Shown: positions 7,677 through 16,452 of the stretch, piece by piece
Numbering within the stretch: the first letter of the stretch is position 1
Layout of the letters: every line of letters begins with the position of its first letter
Assembly (NCBI GenBank): GCA_012840465.1
Contig: DULJ01000085.1
Location: forward strand, 20,897 to 84,896
Reading direction: 5' to 3'
DNA: 64,000 nucleotides
From: Caryophanales bacterium
Lineage (GTDB): Bacteria; Bacillota; Bacilli; Bacillales; Bacillaceae_J
Program-made: the position numbers and the translations under genes
The notes under the pieces: model-generated
What the model was told of the DNA's origin: nothing
Databases searched by the model: none
The model's input: the letters and a program-made list of their open reading frames with translations, nothing else

Positions 7677-8274
7677 ATTTAAACCAGCCCTTTTCTTTTG
7701 ATTGTTTAATTGCTTCTATTCGATTTTTTACCTCTAGTTTATCAAGAATCGTTGAGATATAATTGCGTACGGTTCCTGCTTTAATGCTTAATTCATCGGC
7801 GATTTCCTTTGTGTTTTTGCCGTCGGCCACTAGACCAAGGACTTCGATTTCCCGGTCGGTCAGCGGGTTTCCTTCACCATAAGCAACTTCAATTAACTCA
7901 GGTGCGTAAACACGTTTACCTGCGACAACCCTGCGGATTGAGTTAGCTAATTCTTCGCTGGGGCTGTCCTTCAATAAATAACCATTGACCCCTGCTTTTA
8001 AAGCTCGCTGGAAATAACCTGTTCTCGCAAAGGTAGTTAAGATAATAATTTTACAACCAGAGTCCTTAAGTTCTTCAGCTGCATCCAGTCCTGTTTTACC
8101 AGGCATTTCAATATCCATAATACAAACATCTGGTTGGAATTTACGAACAAGTGCTATTGCCTCATCCCCATTTGAAGCTTTTCCAACGACCTTCATATCG
8201 TCTTCAAGCTCAAGTAAAGATCCGAAAGCTCCAAGTAATAGCTGCTGATCCTCAGCAATAACAATATGTATCAT
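7675..8274 (-). CDS. desR: Response regulator of the DesR type
   Basis: A 199-residue NarL-family regulator with an N-terminal receiver domain (acidic pocket E8/D9, phosphoacceptor Asp54 in IMDIEMPG, Lys in LLKDS) and a C-terminal LuxR-type helix-turn-helix (LTDREIEVLGLVADGKNTKEIADEL). In Bacillus DesR, phosphorylated at Asp54 by DesK, activates the desaturase gene when membranes stiffen in the cold. The gene follows desK after 11 bp and lies in the same order as in B. subtilis (des-desK-desR), which makes the assignment firm. Confidence 0.92.
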   Translation of the reverse strand: MIHIVIAEDQQLLLGAFGSLLELEDDMKVVGKASNGDEAIALVRKFQPDVCIMDIEMPGKTGLDAAEELKDSGCKIIILTTFARTGYFQRALKAGVNGYLLKDSPSEELANSIRRVVAGKRVYAPELIEVAYGEGNPLTDREIEVLGLVADGKNTKEIADELSIKAGTVRNYISTILDKLEVKNRIEAIKQSKEKGWFK

Positions 8275-8285
8275 CTTTAAACCTC

Positions 8286-9407
8286 CTAATCTGCCTGTTT
8301 TACATCATTTGGGACACGAATAATTAAAGTTGTCCCCTCGGCTTTTAAAATTTCTAGACTTCCATTCACAAATTCCAGACGTTCCTTCATTCCAGCTAAT
8401 CCGGACCCGTTCACTTCTGTTTCGCAAGGCGCTTTAAAAGTGCCATTATCCTTTACTGTCATGATGATTTCTTTCCATGTTTGTTCAATCGAAATGGAGC
8501 ATTTGGTGGCACCACTATGTTTAACAATATTTGTTACTGCTTCTTTTAAACACATACCTAAAATATTTTCGGTCAATAAATTCATAGTTGTCAGCTTAAA
8601 ATCGTTGACACCTTCAAAGTTAATTTTAGCTGCATTTAAAATTTGGGTAACTAATACAATCTCATCTTTTAAACTAACAACCCTCATTGAGGATACTAAT
8701 TTACGGACTTCATTAAGCGCAGTCCTTGCAGTCTGTTGGACATCCTTTAGCTCTTTTCGAGCCTGCTCGGGATTTTTATTGATTAATTTTCGTGCAAGGT
8801 CACTTTTAAGGCCGATTAACGATAGTTTCTGGCCGAGTGTATCATGAAGGTCCCGGGCAATTCTTTGCCGTTCCTCTATTTTACTTAACTCAGCTAATCT
8901 TTTATTAGCATCCTGAAGTTTTTCTTCCAGCTGACCCCTTTGATTTTTATTGTGAATATTAAAGGGCAGAAGAATGACACTAATCCACACAATAATAATA
9001 AACGGAAGCTGCTTAAGAAAAAGATGCCCATGCTGCATAATACTAACATAAAAAGAAACGGTGGTACTTATTAAATGGACAATATATAAAGTAAGGAAGG
9101 CGGATTGTTTTTTTATATTTCCAATAAAATGCACTAGGAAAAATGCAAAATAGATATAACTAAAAACACTAGTCGCTACACCTGAAATCCCAATTAAAAT
9201 GATGGTCCAAATGTAGACAAGCCATCCTTTAGAATAAAAGGCAACTTGATAGATGACAAAAAACAGGACCGTAAGTAGGATGCCAACAACCATTTCAGTA
9301 GTGGAATCTAATTGAAAAATATAATAAAATGGTAAAACATATAGAATGGTCCATATGTAAGGTGACATGCCATGATTTTTGTGAAAGGTAATATACCTTT
9401 TGAACAT
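8286..9407 (-). CDS. desK: Membrane histidine kinase/phosphatase of the DesK type (thermosensor)
   Basis: 373 residues: four to five N-terminal membrane helices (to about 150), a coiled-coil linker (about 155-180), a HisKA_3 dimerisation domain with phospho-acceptor His188 in ARDLHDTLGQ, and a HATPase domain with an N box (ECLKEAVTNIVKHS-like) and G box (GSGLAGMKER). His188 coincides with the residue number in B. subtilis DesK. The enzyme senses membrane thickness and order, and switches from phosphatase to kinase on cooling. Translationally close to desR. Confidence 0.92.
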   Translation of the reverse strand: MFKRYITFHKNHGMSPYIWTILYVLPFYYIFQLDSTTEMVVGILLTVLFFVIYQVAFYSKGWLVYIWTIILIGISGVATSVFSYIYFAFFLVHFIGNIKKQSAFLTLYIVHLISTTVSFYVSIMQHGHLFLKQLPFIIIVWISVILLPFNIHNKNQRGQLEEKLQDANKRLAELSKIEERQRIARDLHDTLGQKLSLIGLKSDLARKLINKNPEQARKELKDVQQTARTALNEVRKLVSSMRVVSLKDEIVLVTQILNAAKINFEGVNDFKLTTMNLLTENILGMCLKEAVTNIVKHSGATKCSISIEQTWKEIIMTVKDNGTFKAPCETEVNGSGLAGMKERLEFVNGSLEILKAEGTTLIIRVPNDVKQAD

Positions 9408-9517
9408 AAAATAAACCTCTTGTCCTAAACTTATTTGATATTAGTATAATCCTATCACAAAAGTCCCCAACTACTTAAAAAATCTTTATGACAAAAGTAG
9501 AAGAGGACCTTATGGAT

Positions 9518-10549
9518 TTATTTGGATTGAATCGAAACCTGATTCATTTTTGTCTTCGGTAAAGTTTTAAGATGTTTAAAAGAGACGAATTTTTTCTTTT
9601 GCTCATCCCAAAGGCGGAATTTTAAACAACTAAGGCTTGTTAATAATGTAATGGTTGGCGCATTTTGTAAGGCTGCAATATTATTATGGGCCTCTTCCAG
9701 ATGATAATTTGGAACTTTTGGGCTTAAATGATGAACATGGTGAAAGCCGATGTTTCCTGTAATCCATTGTAAGACCTTAGGAAGTTTGTAAAAAGAACTG
9801 CCTTCCACTGCGGCTTTTACATAATTCCAATGCTCATTCGGCTCAAAATAGGAATCCTCGTAAGTATGTTGCACATAAAAAAGCCAAACCCCAGCAGCTC
9901 CTGAAATTAAAAAGATAGGACCCTGTACTAAGAGGAAGCTTTGCCATCCAATCGTCAGGCAAAATAGCGTTACAATTGCCGCAATTGCAACATTTGTAAT
10001 GTAAGTGTTCAGGCGTTCCTTGGCTCTAGCCTCGCGATGGTTAAAACGATTTTTTAGTAAAAAAACATAGATTGGACCAAGGATTAACATAATAAATGGA
10101 TTTCGATAAAGGCGATAAGAGATTTTACTCCACAAGGATGACTTTAAATACTCATCAACAGTAAGAAAAGAAATATCACCTACACCGCGTTTATCAAGAT
10201 TACCACTTGAAGCATGGTGAACAGCATGATCATGCTGCCATTTTCGATATGGAAAAATTGTAATTATCCCGGTAATAGTCCCAATAATATCATTGGCTTT
10301 TCGACTTTTGAAAAAAGAATAGTGACAACAGTCATGAAATATTATAAAAATTCTTGTCAATAGACCCGCACCAATAACGGTGAGTGCTAAAGTAAGGAAA
10401 TAGGAAATGGACAAGCTTTTGTACGCCAAAAACCACACTAGGATGAACGGTAAAACTGTATTTAATAGTTGGAAAATGCTTTTTCTCATTTCTGAATTCT
10501 CGTAGGGCACCATTTGCTTTCTTACTATCAATTGATCCTGCTTTGCCAT
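9518..10549 (-). CDS. des: Membrane acyl-lipid desaturase
   Basis: A 343-residue di-iron fatty-acid desaturase that inserts a double bond into phospholipid acyl chains. All three histidine boxes are present: H72-D-C-C-H76, H106-D-H-A-V-H-H112 and H270-H-V-H-H274. Several membrane spans lie between them. The ATG at 10549 is preferred to 10570 because GGAAAGGG sits about 9 bp upstream of the former. Heads the des-desK-desR cluster; the 110 bp to desK leave room for separate expression of the kinase. A pair of dyads upstream fits DesR control. Confidence 0.92.
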   Translation of the reverse strand: MAKQDQLIVRKQMVPYENSEMRKSIFQLLNTVLPFILVWFLAYKSLSISYFLTLALTVIGAGLLTRIFIIFHDCCHYSFFKSRKANDIIGTITGIITIFPYRKWQHDHAVHHASSGNLDKRGVGDISFLTVDEYLKSSLWSKISYRLYRNPFIMLILGPIYVFLLKNRFNHREARAKERLNTYITNVAIAAIVTLFCLTIGWQSFLLVQGPIFLISGAAGVWLFYVQHTYEDSYFEPNEHWNYVKAAVEGSSFYKLPKVLQWITGNIGFHHVHHLSPKVPNYHLEEAHNNIAALQNAPTITLLTSLSCLKFRLWDEQKKKFVSFKHLKTLPKTKMNQVSIQSK

Positions 10550-10618
10550 TATTTTAGTCCCTTTCCACATTTTTGATTTAGTAATTATAATAATAAGGTC
10601 TTAAATGAAGTTTGTGCA

Positions 10619-10655
10619 GACATAGCTGTCATGTGATAGGGATGACAAATGTCAT
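10619..10655 (-). promoter_or_regulatory. Candidate DesR operator: two TGTCAT-type dyads upstream of des
   Basis: GACA-TAGC-TGTC (10619-10630) and ATGACA-AA-TGTCAT (10642-10655) sit about 30-65 bp upstream of a TATAAT (minus strand, 10589-10584), the arrangement expected for two response-regulator dimers activating a promoter with a poor -35. TGTCAT (10627-10632) and ATGACA (10642-10647) also form a larger dyad. Assignment to DesR rests on position and on recall of TCATGAC-like elements in the B. subtilis operator. Confidence 0.6.
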
Positions 10656-10711
10656 ACTGCATGGTTGACCGCGTTATCACTAGTGGCGTTAACTCTTGTC
10701 GGTACATTTTT

Positions 10712-11620
10712 TTATAATTCGTCCGCAATTCCCAGGAGGATAATACCTAACATAACAATGATAATCACGGCATAGTGCTTGTTGCTAAGTCTTTCCTTCA
10801 GGAAAATTCGCGACAATATTACAGAAAAGATACTATAAGATGCAATAAGCGGTGCCGCAATAATGGCGTTTTTCGCCATCGCAAACACGTAGAAAAACTG
10901 GCCAGTTGTTTCTAAAACGGCAGCGAGCCCCTTATCGCGTTCTTTAAAAATATTAAATTGTACTTTTTTAAATCCTTTTAAAAATATAAATGTAATAACG
11001 GCACAAATGAAAAAGGTGTATTCATAAGCAAGAAGAGCGGCTTCTTCACTAATCAGCTTCATTTCATCAAGATAAATTCCATCAGCAAATGTCCCAAGCC
11101 CATCCACTATACAATAAATAATCGGGAACGTAATCGCCAAAAAACCGAATTGATATTTTTTATCAATTTGAACGGCACTTAATTTCAGTGCTCCCGCTTC
11201 TGCCTTCTTTTCTAAAACAGCAAGGCCAATAATACCGAATGTAATAATTACTATTCCGACGACATCGAAAATCCCAAGATCCTGTGGGAAAAAGATAAAT
11301 AACAAAATTGCAGTAACAGCTCCGGAAGAGTTTTGTACTGGGGAAGCAATAGAAAGTTCAATATATCGTAAACCAATATAACCAATTGTCATCGATAAAA
11401 TATATAGTCCGGAAACAGGCAAATATCTTACCATGTCGAACGGATCGAAACTAATTCCTTTAAAGAGCATATACCCTGTAGCATGAATTCCCATGACAAC
11501 GCCAACAATAGTTACGATTTTAAGATGGCTGTATTTATCATCGCTATCGGATCCTTTTTTATAAAATAAGTCAGCACCGCCCCAGGCTAATGCTGTTAAA
11601 AGTGCAAAAATAAACCACAT
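10712..11620 (-). CDS. EamA/DMT-family transporter
   Basis: A 302-residue, ten-helix membrane protein of the drug/metabolite transporter superfamily. The N-terminal MWFIFALLTALAWGGADLFYKKG and the mirrored second half with a short C-terminal end show the two EamA repeats. These proteins export or import small metabolites, and the sequence gives no substrate. It is a single gene, with its stop about 160 bp upstream of the des start on the same strand. About 200 bp of AT-rich DNA separate it from the divergent gene at 11826. Confidence 0.8.
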   Translation of the reverse strand: MWFIFALLTALAWGGADLFYKKGSDSDDKYSHLKIVTIVGVVMGIHATGYMLFKGISFDPFDMVRYLPVSGLYILSMTIGYIGLRYIELSIASPVQNSSGAVTAILLFIFFPQDLGIFDVVGIVIITFGIIGLAVLEKKAEAGALKLSAVQIDKKYQFGFLAITFPIIYCIVDGLGTFADGIYLDEMKLISEEAALLAYEYTFFICAVITFIFLKGFKKVQFNIFKERDKGLAAVLETTGQFFYVFAMAKNAIIAAPLIASYSIFSVILSRIFLKERLSNKHYAVIIIVMLGIILLGIADEL

Positions 11621-11825
11621 AAATTAATCTCCTTGTTATGTATTTTTTGTTTTTTGAAAACAAAAACTGGCATGATATAAATCACACCTAATTATAATTG
11701 GGAAAAACCATTATATAAAGAGAAAATGTCTTCATCAAAATATATAATCAACTTATTTTATATGATTAGTCATTTCATGATAAGATTTTTATAATAACTT
11801 TACAAAGAAAGGATTTGAAGTTGCC

Positions 11826-12743
11826 ATGGAAATTAAAAAAGTTTCAATTATTGGATTAGGTGCACTGGGAATTTTATTTGGTCATCATTTATCGAAAAGA
11901 ATGGCAAAAGAAGATTTAAGAATTATCGCTGATAAAGACCGAATCAAAAAATACCAAACCGATGGTGTGTATTGTAATGATGAACGCTGTGATTTCAACT
12001 ATGTTTCCCAAGAAGAAGCTTGTGAGCCAGCCGATTTGCTTGTTTTTACAGTTAAGTTTAATGGATTACAAGATGCCATTAAGGCTGTGAAAAATCATGT
12101 TGGTGAAAATACGATCATAATTTCTGCGCTTAATGGTATTTCCAGTGAAGGCATAATCGGCGATGCTTATGGAACGGACAAAGTGTTATATTGTGTCGCC
12201 CAAGGCATGGATGCAGTTAAAGTGGGGAATAAGCTTACATATGCCAATATGGGAATGCTCGTTTTCGGTGACCAGGAACCGGGAATTATTTCTGGAAAAG
12301 TAAAAGCAGTTCAGGCGTTTTTCGAAAAAACGGAATTTGCCCATGAGGTTCTGACTGATATGAAGGAGAAATTGTGGGGGAAATTCATGCTGAATGTCGG
12401 AGTCAATCAAACAGTTGCCGTTTACGAGAGCAATTATGGTGAAATTCAAAAGGACGGACCTGCAAGAGAGATGATGATTGCAGCTATGAGAGAAGTGGCT
12501 ATGCTCTCTGAAAAAGAAGGGATCAGCTTAACGGAAGATGACATTACGTATTGGCTAGATGTATTAAGTACATTAAGCCCTGAAGGCAAACCATCAATGG
12601 CGCAGGATGTTGAAGCTAGACGTTTCAGTGAAGTTGATTTATTTGCGGGAACCGTTTTGGGGTTGGGTAAAAAATACGGTATTCCCACGCCTGTAAATAA
12701 AGAGCTATATGATCGGATTACAAAAATTGAAAGTGAATATTAA
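11826..12743 (+). CDS. 2-dehydropantoate 2-reductase (ketopantoate reductase) family protein
   Basis: 305 residues. The N-terminal NAD(P)-binding Rossmann motif is GLGALG (residues 10-15) and the C-terminal ApbA/PanE domain contains the catalytic Lys context EKLWGKFMLNVGVNQ. PanE reduces 2-dehydropantoate with NADPH in coenzyme A synthesis, but several paralogs of the family act on other 2-oxo acids, and there is no pantothenate gene nearby. It has a ribosome site AAAGGA and stands alone. Confidence 0.8.
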   Translation: MEIKKVSIIGLGALGILFGHHLSKRMAKEDLRIIADKDRIKKYQTDGVYCNDERCDFNYVSQEEACEPADLLVFTVKFNGLQDAIKAVKNHVGENTIIISALNGISSEGIIGDAYGTDKVLYCVAQGMDAVKVGNKLTYANMGMLVFGDQEPGIISGKVKAVQAFFEKTEFAHEVLTDMKEKLWGKFMLNVGVNQTVAVYESNYGEIQKDGPAREMMIAAMREVAMLSEKEGISLTEDDITYWLDVLSTLSPEGKPSMAQDVEARRFSEVDLFAGTVLGLGKKYGIPTPVNKELYDRITKIESEY

Positions 12744-12750
12744 TAGTAAT

Positions 12751-12772
12751 CAAATGCGCCTTGGCGTATTTG
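12751..12772. repeat. 22-bp near-palindrome, copy 2
   Basis: CAAAT-G-CGCC, central TT, GGCG-T-ATTTG. Same architecture as 823-844 with only the centre and one flanking base changed. It lies 8 bp after the ketopantoate-reductase-like gene. Confidence 0.55.
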
Positions 12773-12938
12773 TGCCCTTGCCAAAGGTTTCTTTGCTACC
12801 CCTATAAGAATGATAAAATTGAAAAAGTAAACACTAAAAGTAGATCCTTTTTGAAGTTGTAATTATACAATTTTACGTAAATCTGATAAAGTATGATTGA
12901 TTATTGATTACATTATAGATTACCTGGAGGTAGATTAT

Positions 12939-14264
12939 TTGGGCACCGAAATATTGGTACTCATTGTACTGATTCTTTTAAATGCATTTTTTGCAGCGTC
13001 AGAAATGGCGCTTGTTTCCTTGAATGATAACAAAATAAAGTTGATGGCAGACAGTGGACATAAAAAGGCGAAAATGGTTCAAACTCTTTTAAATGAGCCA
13101 AGCCGTTTTTTAGCAACGATACAGATTGGTATTACACTTGCTGGATTTTTAGCAAGTGCTTTTGCAGCTGGCAGTTTTGCCGGACGGCTTGCGGAATTTC
13201 TTTATAATTTAGGATTGCCACTCCCGAAGTCAACCCTTGCTACGCTTTCTACGGTCATGATTACATTAATTCTTTCTTATTTTACGTTAGTTTTTGGTGA
13301 ACTTGTCCCGAAAAGGCTTGCATTACAAAAGGCCGAGCAGATCTCGTTTCTTGCTGTCACTCCATTAACATTCTTATCTAAAATTACATCACCGTTTGTA
13401 AAGTTCTTAACTTTGTCTACTAACTTAATGGTAAGAATGCTCGGACTGGACCCAAATGCGGATGAGGAAGATGTGACAGAAGAAGAAATTCGAATGATGG
13501 TGGATGTTGGACAGGAAAAAGGAACAATTCTCGAGACAGAAAAAGAAATGATCAATAATATCTTTGAATTTGATAATAAAACGGTCTCTGATATCATGAC
13601 CCATAGAACGAATATCGTAGCGATTCCTGTTGAAACGACTTTGAAAGAAGCGCTACATGTTGCTAATGTGGAAAAATATACAAGACTTCCTGTTTATGAT
13701 AAAAAAATAGATAATATTGTCGGTATTTTACACGTAAAAGACTTGTTCCAATTTATTGAGAATGGTGACAGGGAGAATTTTAATCTTCGTGATTTAGTAC
13801 GGGAACCCTATTACGTATTAGAATCAATTAAGATCGATCAACTGTTTAGAGACATGCAAAAAAACAATGTCCATTTGGCAATCGTAATTGATGAATACGG
13901 CGGAACGGACGGAATCATCACAATGGAGGATTTAATTGAAGAAATTGTCGGAAATATTTTTGATGAATATGATGAACCTGAGCTGGATGTAATTGAAATT
14001 GAAGAAATTGATGAGTATCATTATATTATGGTAGGTACGACAAGTCTTTACGAAGTGGAGGATATTTTAAATGTTGATCTTCCTATACATGATTATGATA
14101 CATTAAGCGGATTTATGATCGGGCAGCTCGGCTATATCCCTGGAGTAGAGGATCGCCCTGCTATCGAATATAAAAACATCATTTTTGCTGTTGAAGAAAT
14201 GAATGACAGAAGAATAGTTAAAGTAAAGGTGAGCATTAAGGAAAATGTTCCAGAAGAAGCTTAA
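12939..14264 (+). CDS. HlyC/CorC (CNNM) family membrane protein with CBS pair
   Basis: 441 residues from a TTG start chosen because GGAGG stands 8 bp upstream; the longer frame from 12897 has no ribosome site. Domain order is a CNNM/DUF21 membrane region with three or four helices (about 1-190), a CBS pair (about 205-330, starting VSDIMTHRTNIVAIP), and a CorC_HlyC transporter-associated domain to the end. Such proteins are linked to magnesium (or cobalt) efflux and resistance. B. subtilis has several paralogs, so the exact orthologue is not assigned. Confidence 0.85.
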   Translation: MGTEILVLIVLILLNAFFAASEMALVSLNDNKIKLMADSGHKKAKMVQTLLNEPSRFLATIQIGITLAGFLASAFAAGSFAGRLAEFLYNLGLPLPKSTLATLSTVMITLILSYFTLVFGELVPKRLALQKAEQISFLAVTPLTFLSKITSPFVKFLTLSTNLMVRMLGLDPNADEEDVTEEEIRMMVDVGQEKGTILETEKEMINNIFEFDNKTVSDIMTHRTNIVAIPVETTLKEALHVANVEKYTRLPVYDKKIDNIVGILHVKDLFQFIENGDRENFNLRDLVREPYYVLESIKIDQLFRDMQKNNVHLAIVIDEYGGTDGIITMEDLIEEIVGNIFDEYDEPELDVIEIEEIDEYHYIMVGTTSLYEVEDILNVDLPIHDYDTLSGFMIGQLGYIPGVEDRPAIEYKNIIFAVEEMNDRRIVKVKVSIKENVPEEA

Positions 14265-14277
14265 TTGAATAGGTTTT

Positions 14278-14311
14278 AACAAAGGAAACTAGTTGTATAG
14301 TTTCCTTTGTT
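14278..14311 (+). terminator. Rho-independent terminator-like hairpin
   Basis: AACAAAGGAAACTA and TAGTTTCCTTTGTT form a perfect 14-bp stem with a 6-nt loop, 13 bp after the CBS-domain gene. The T-tract is weak. Confidence 0.7.
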
Positions 14312-14499
14312 ATTGGACAAAAATATGTTGTGAATTCTCCACAAAAAATGACAGATATTTTGGTTGTTTAGTACAAGGAAATTTCAAAAAAAATTTAATA
14401 TAATAATAAATGAAGATATAAACTCTCGCTGGCAATGGTGAAAATTGTCGAATGTGGGGTTCGTATATTTGAAAAAATTACGGTAGAGGGGTAATCGCT

Positions 14500-15474
14500 A
14501 TGTTTTTAAAAGATTTATTCATTGGTCTTTCTCAAAATCAATTTTTAAATAGTGCTGCTAAAAAATATGGATTAAAAATGGGGGCACAAAGTGTCGTAGC
14601 GGGTACAAATATTCCTGAAGTAATCAAAAGCATTAAAGAGCTAAATGCACATGGTATTTCTTGTACGGTAGATAACTTGGGCGAATTTGTTTATCAAAAA
14701 GAAGAAGCAACTGAGGCGAAAAATAATATTCTTGCTGTAATCGAGGCTATTCATGAAAACAATGTAGACGCTCACATTTCATTAAAACCAACACAATTAG
14801 GATTAGATATTGATTATGATTTCGCGCTTTTAAATCTTAAAGAAATTCTAGAAAAGGCAAGCGGTTACAACATGTTTGTCAACTTTGACATTGAGGATTC
14901 AGGTCACTTACAGCCTGCTTATGACATTCTTGACGATCTTTTAATGGAATTTGATAACGTTGGTACGGTTATTCAAGCTTATTTCCATCGTGCACAAGAA
15001 TTTGTTGAAAAATATAAAGATATGCGAGTACGTATTGTAAAAGGTGCCTATAAAGAGCCTGCTGACCTTGCATACCAAGATAAAAAAGAAATTGATGCAA
15101 ACTTTATTCGTATTACAGAGTGGCACCTATTAAATGGAAAGTTTACATCCATCGCCACACACGATCATCACATTATCAATCATTTAAAAAAGTTTATTAA
15201 ACAAAACAATATTTCCAAAGATAAATATGAATTCCAAATGTTATATGGTTTCAGAAGAGAGCTTCAATTAGAGCTTGCTAAAGAGGGGTATAACTTCTGT
15301 ACGTATGTGCCATTTGGAAAGGATTGGTATGGCTATTTCATGAGACGTCTTGCTGAAAGACCTAAAAACTTAAACCTTGTTGCCAAAACAGTATTTAACA
15401 AGAAAACAAATACAGTGTTGGGTTTAACAGCAGGTGCCTTTATGTTAGGAAGAATGTCAAAGAAGAAAAAATAA
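14500..15474 (+). CDS. Proline dehydrogenase
   Basis: A 324-residue single-function FAD-dependent proline dehydrogenase that oxidises proline to pyrroline-5-carboxylate and feeds electrons to quinone. Diagnostic parts are the beta-barrel strands (HISLKPTQLGLDID, MRVRIVKGAYKEP) and the C-terminal substrate motif GYNFCTYVPFGKDWYGYFMRRLAERPKN, whose RRLAER supplies the arginines that bind proline carboxylate. B. subtilis has two such enzymes (PutB and FadM); which one this is cannot be said. No pyrroline-5-carboxylate dehydrogenase gene is adjacent. GAGGGG ribosome site. Confidence 0.93.
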   Translation: MFLKDLFIGLSQNQFLNSAAKKYGLKMGAQSVVAGTNIPEVIKSIKELNAHGISCTVDNLGEFVYQKEEATEAKNNILAVIEAIHENNVDAHISLKPTQLGLDIDYDFALLNLKEILEKASGYNMFVNFDIEDSGHLQPAYDILDDLLMEFDNVGTVIQAYFHRAQEFVEKYKDMRVRIVKGAYKEPADLAYQDKKEIDANFIRITEWHLLNGKFTSIATHDHHIINHLKKFIKQNNISKDKYEFQMLYGFRRELQLELAKEGYNFCTYVPFGKDWYGYFMRRLAERPKNLNLVAKTVFNKKTNTVLGLTAGAFMLGRMSKKKK

Positions 15475-15510
15475 GAAGAACCCCGTTTCATCTGAAACGG
15501 GGTTCTTCTT
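15473..15510. terminator. Bidirectional terminator
   Basis: AAGAAGAACCCCGTTTCA pairs with TGAAACGGGGTTCTTCTT across a 2-nt loop, with A-rich and T-rich arms. It ends the proline dehydrogenase gene and, on the other strand, the 15509-15796 gene, whose stop lies in it. Confidence 0.88.
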
Positions 15511-15796
15511 AATTAATCAACGCAATAATGCCTTCTTCGTCATCTAGAACTAATTGAATACCTGCATATGGATCTTTATTTAAAAACTCCTCAAGCCATA
15601 ATCGCAAAGCCTCAATTAAGTTTCCGTGAGTAAGTACTTGCTTGCGGTCATTTACAAAAACTTCTGCAGAAAAGCCATAGTCATCATCAAACATTAATTC
15701 AACTTCCACATCTTCTGGTTTTACTTGCCGTTTACGAGAAATATAAACGCAGGTTGCATTGATAATATCCTGCTCCGTTAGTACTAGCTCCGCCAT
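15509..15796 (-). CDS. DUF2653 (YxcD-like) protein
   Basis: A 95-residue soluble, acidic protein resembling B. subtilis YxcD (DUF2653): INATCVYISRKRQVKPEDVEVELMFDDDYGFSAEVFVNDR. Function unknown. Its start overlaps the end of the upstream membrane-protein gene by 13 bp, so the two are translationally coupled. No catalytic motif is visible. Confidence 0.7.
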   Translation of the reverse strand: MAELVLTEQDIINATCVYISRKRQVKPEDVEVELMFDDDYGFSAEVFVNDRKQVLTHGNLIEALRLWLEEFLNKDPYAGIQLVLDDEEGIIALIN

Positions 15797-16239
15797 GGAT
15801 TAGTATCCTCTTTTTTCTTTTTATTCTTGAAGTAAGTGAAAATACTACGAATCAGTGAAATTAACACCATAATCGCAAGTACATTAATCATTAAACCAAG
15901 GATTGAACCTAAAAATCCCATGTTAGCGAATAAGCCGCCAAATAGTAAACCTGCAAGACCACCAACCATTAAACCTTTCATAAAGCCGCCAGATGAAAAT
16001 CCTTTTTTAGCTGTGTTGGGAGTTACAGCTGATTTATTTGTTGTATTTTGATCTGTCTTTTTATTTTGGAAAAAGGAATTGTTGTTGTTTTTCTGAGTAT
16101 TGTGATTGGGACTAAAACCTTTCTTACCTGAACTATACCCTTTGGCGTCAACCGTTGTAGGTTGATCTTGGAAAATAGCTGTTCCAATCGGCGTAAATAA
16201 AAGTGCTGCAGTAATCACAGCTGCAAATAATTTTTTCAT
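15784..16239 (-). CDS. Secreted or membrane-anchored glycine-rich protein of unknown function
   Basis: 151 residues: a signal peptide (MKKLFAAVITAALLF, cleavage near AxA-like VDAKG), a low-complexity Asn/Lys/Ser-rich stretch (about 40-85), a glycine-rich hydrophobic hairpin (GGFMKGLMVGGLAGLLFGGLF), a second membrane helix and a basic tail. The layout resembles the N-terminal half of Bacillus Tim44-like membrane proteins, but the Tim44 domain is absent. Paired with the DUF2653 gene; role unknown. Confidence 0.65.
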   Translation of the reverse strand: MKKLFAAVITAALLFTPIGTAIFQDQPTTVDAKGYSSGKKGFSPNHNTQKNNNNSFFQNKKTDQNTTNKSAVTPNTAKKGFSSGGFMKGLMVGGLAGLLFGGLFANMGFLGSILGLMINVLAIMVLISLIRSIFTYFKNKKKKEDTNPWRS

Positions 16240-16407
16240 TTAAAAAGTTCCCTCCGCATTTCTTATTTATATGGTTATCTTTCATTCTATAGTATTTACG
16301 TTGAAAAATAAAATAAGTTTCACTTTTTCATTATCTTTTTAGATACAAGATTTGTAAAAGGGTTCACATAAAGTACAAGCTTTTTGTGAGGTTTAGACTA
16401 TTGGTAG

Positions 16408-16416
16408 TGTTATAAT
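16408..16416 (+). promoter_or_regulatory. Extended -10 promoter for the FtsH-like gene
   Basis: TG-T-TATAAT with no convincing -35, about 37 bp before the ATG, suits an extended -10 promoter. Confidence 0.45.
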
Positions 16417-16452
16417 ATGGGTTAAAAAGACGGCTTGAAAGGAGAATCAATT

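Noticed and set aside
12897..12938. Upstream TTG start for the CBS-domain transporter
   Set aside because: No ribosome site, whereas GGAGG stands 8 bp before the TTG at 12939 and the membrane domain starts naturally there.
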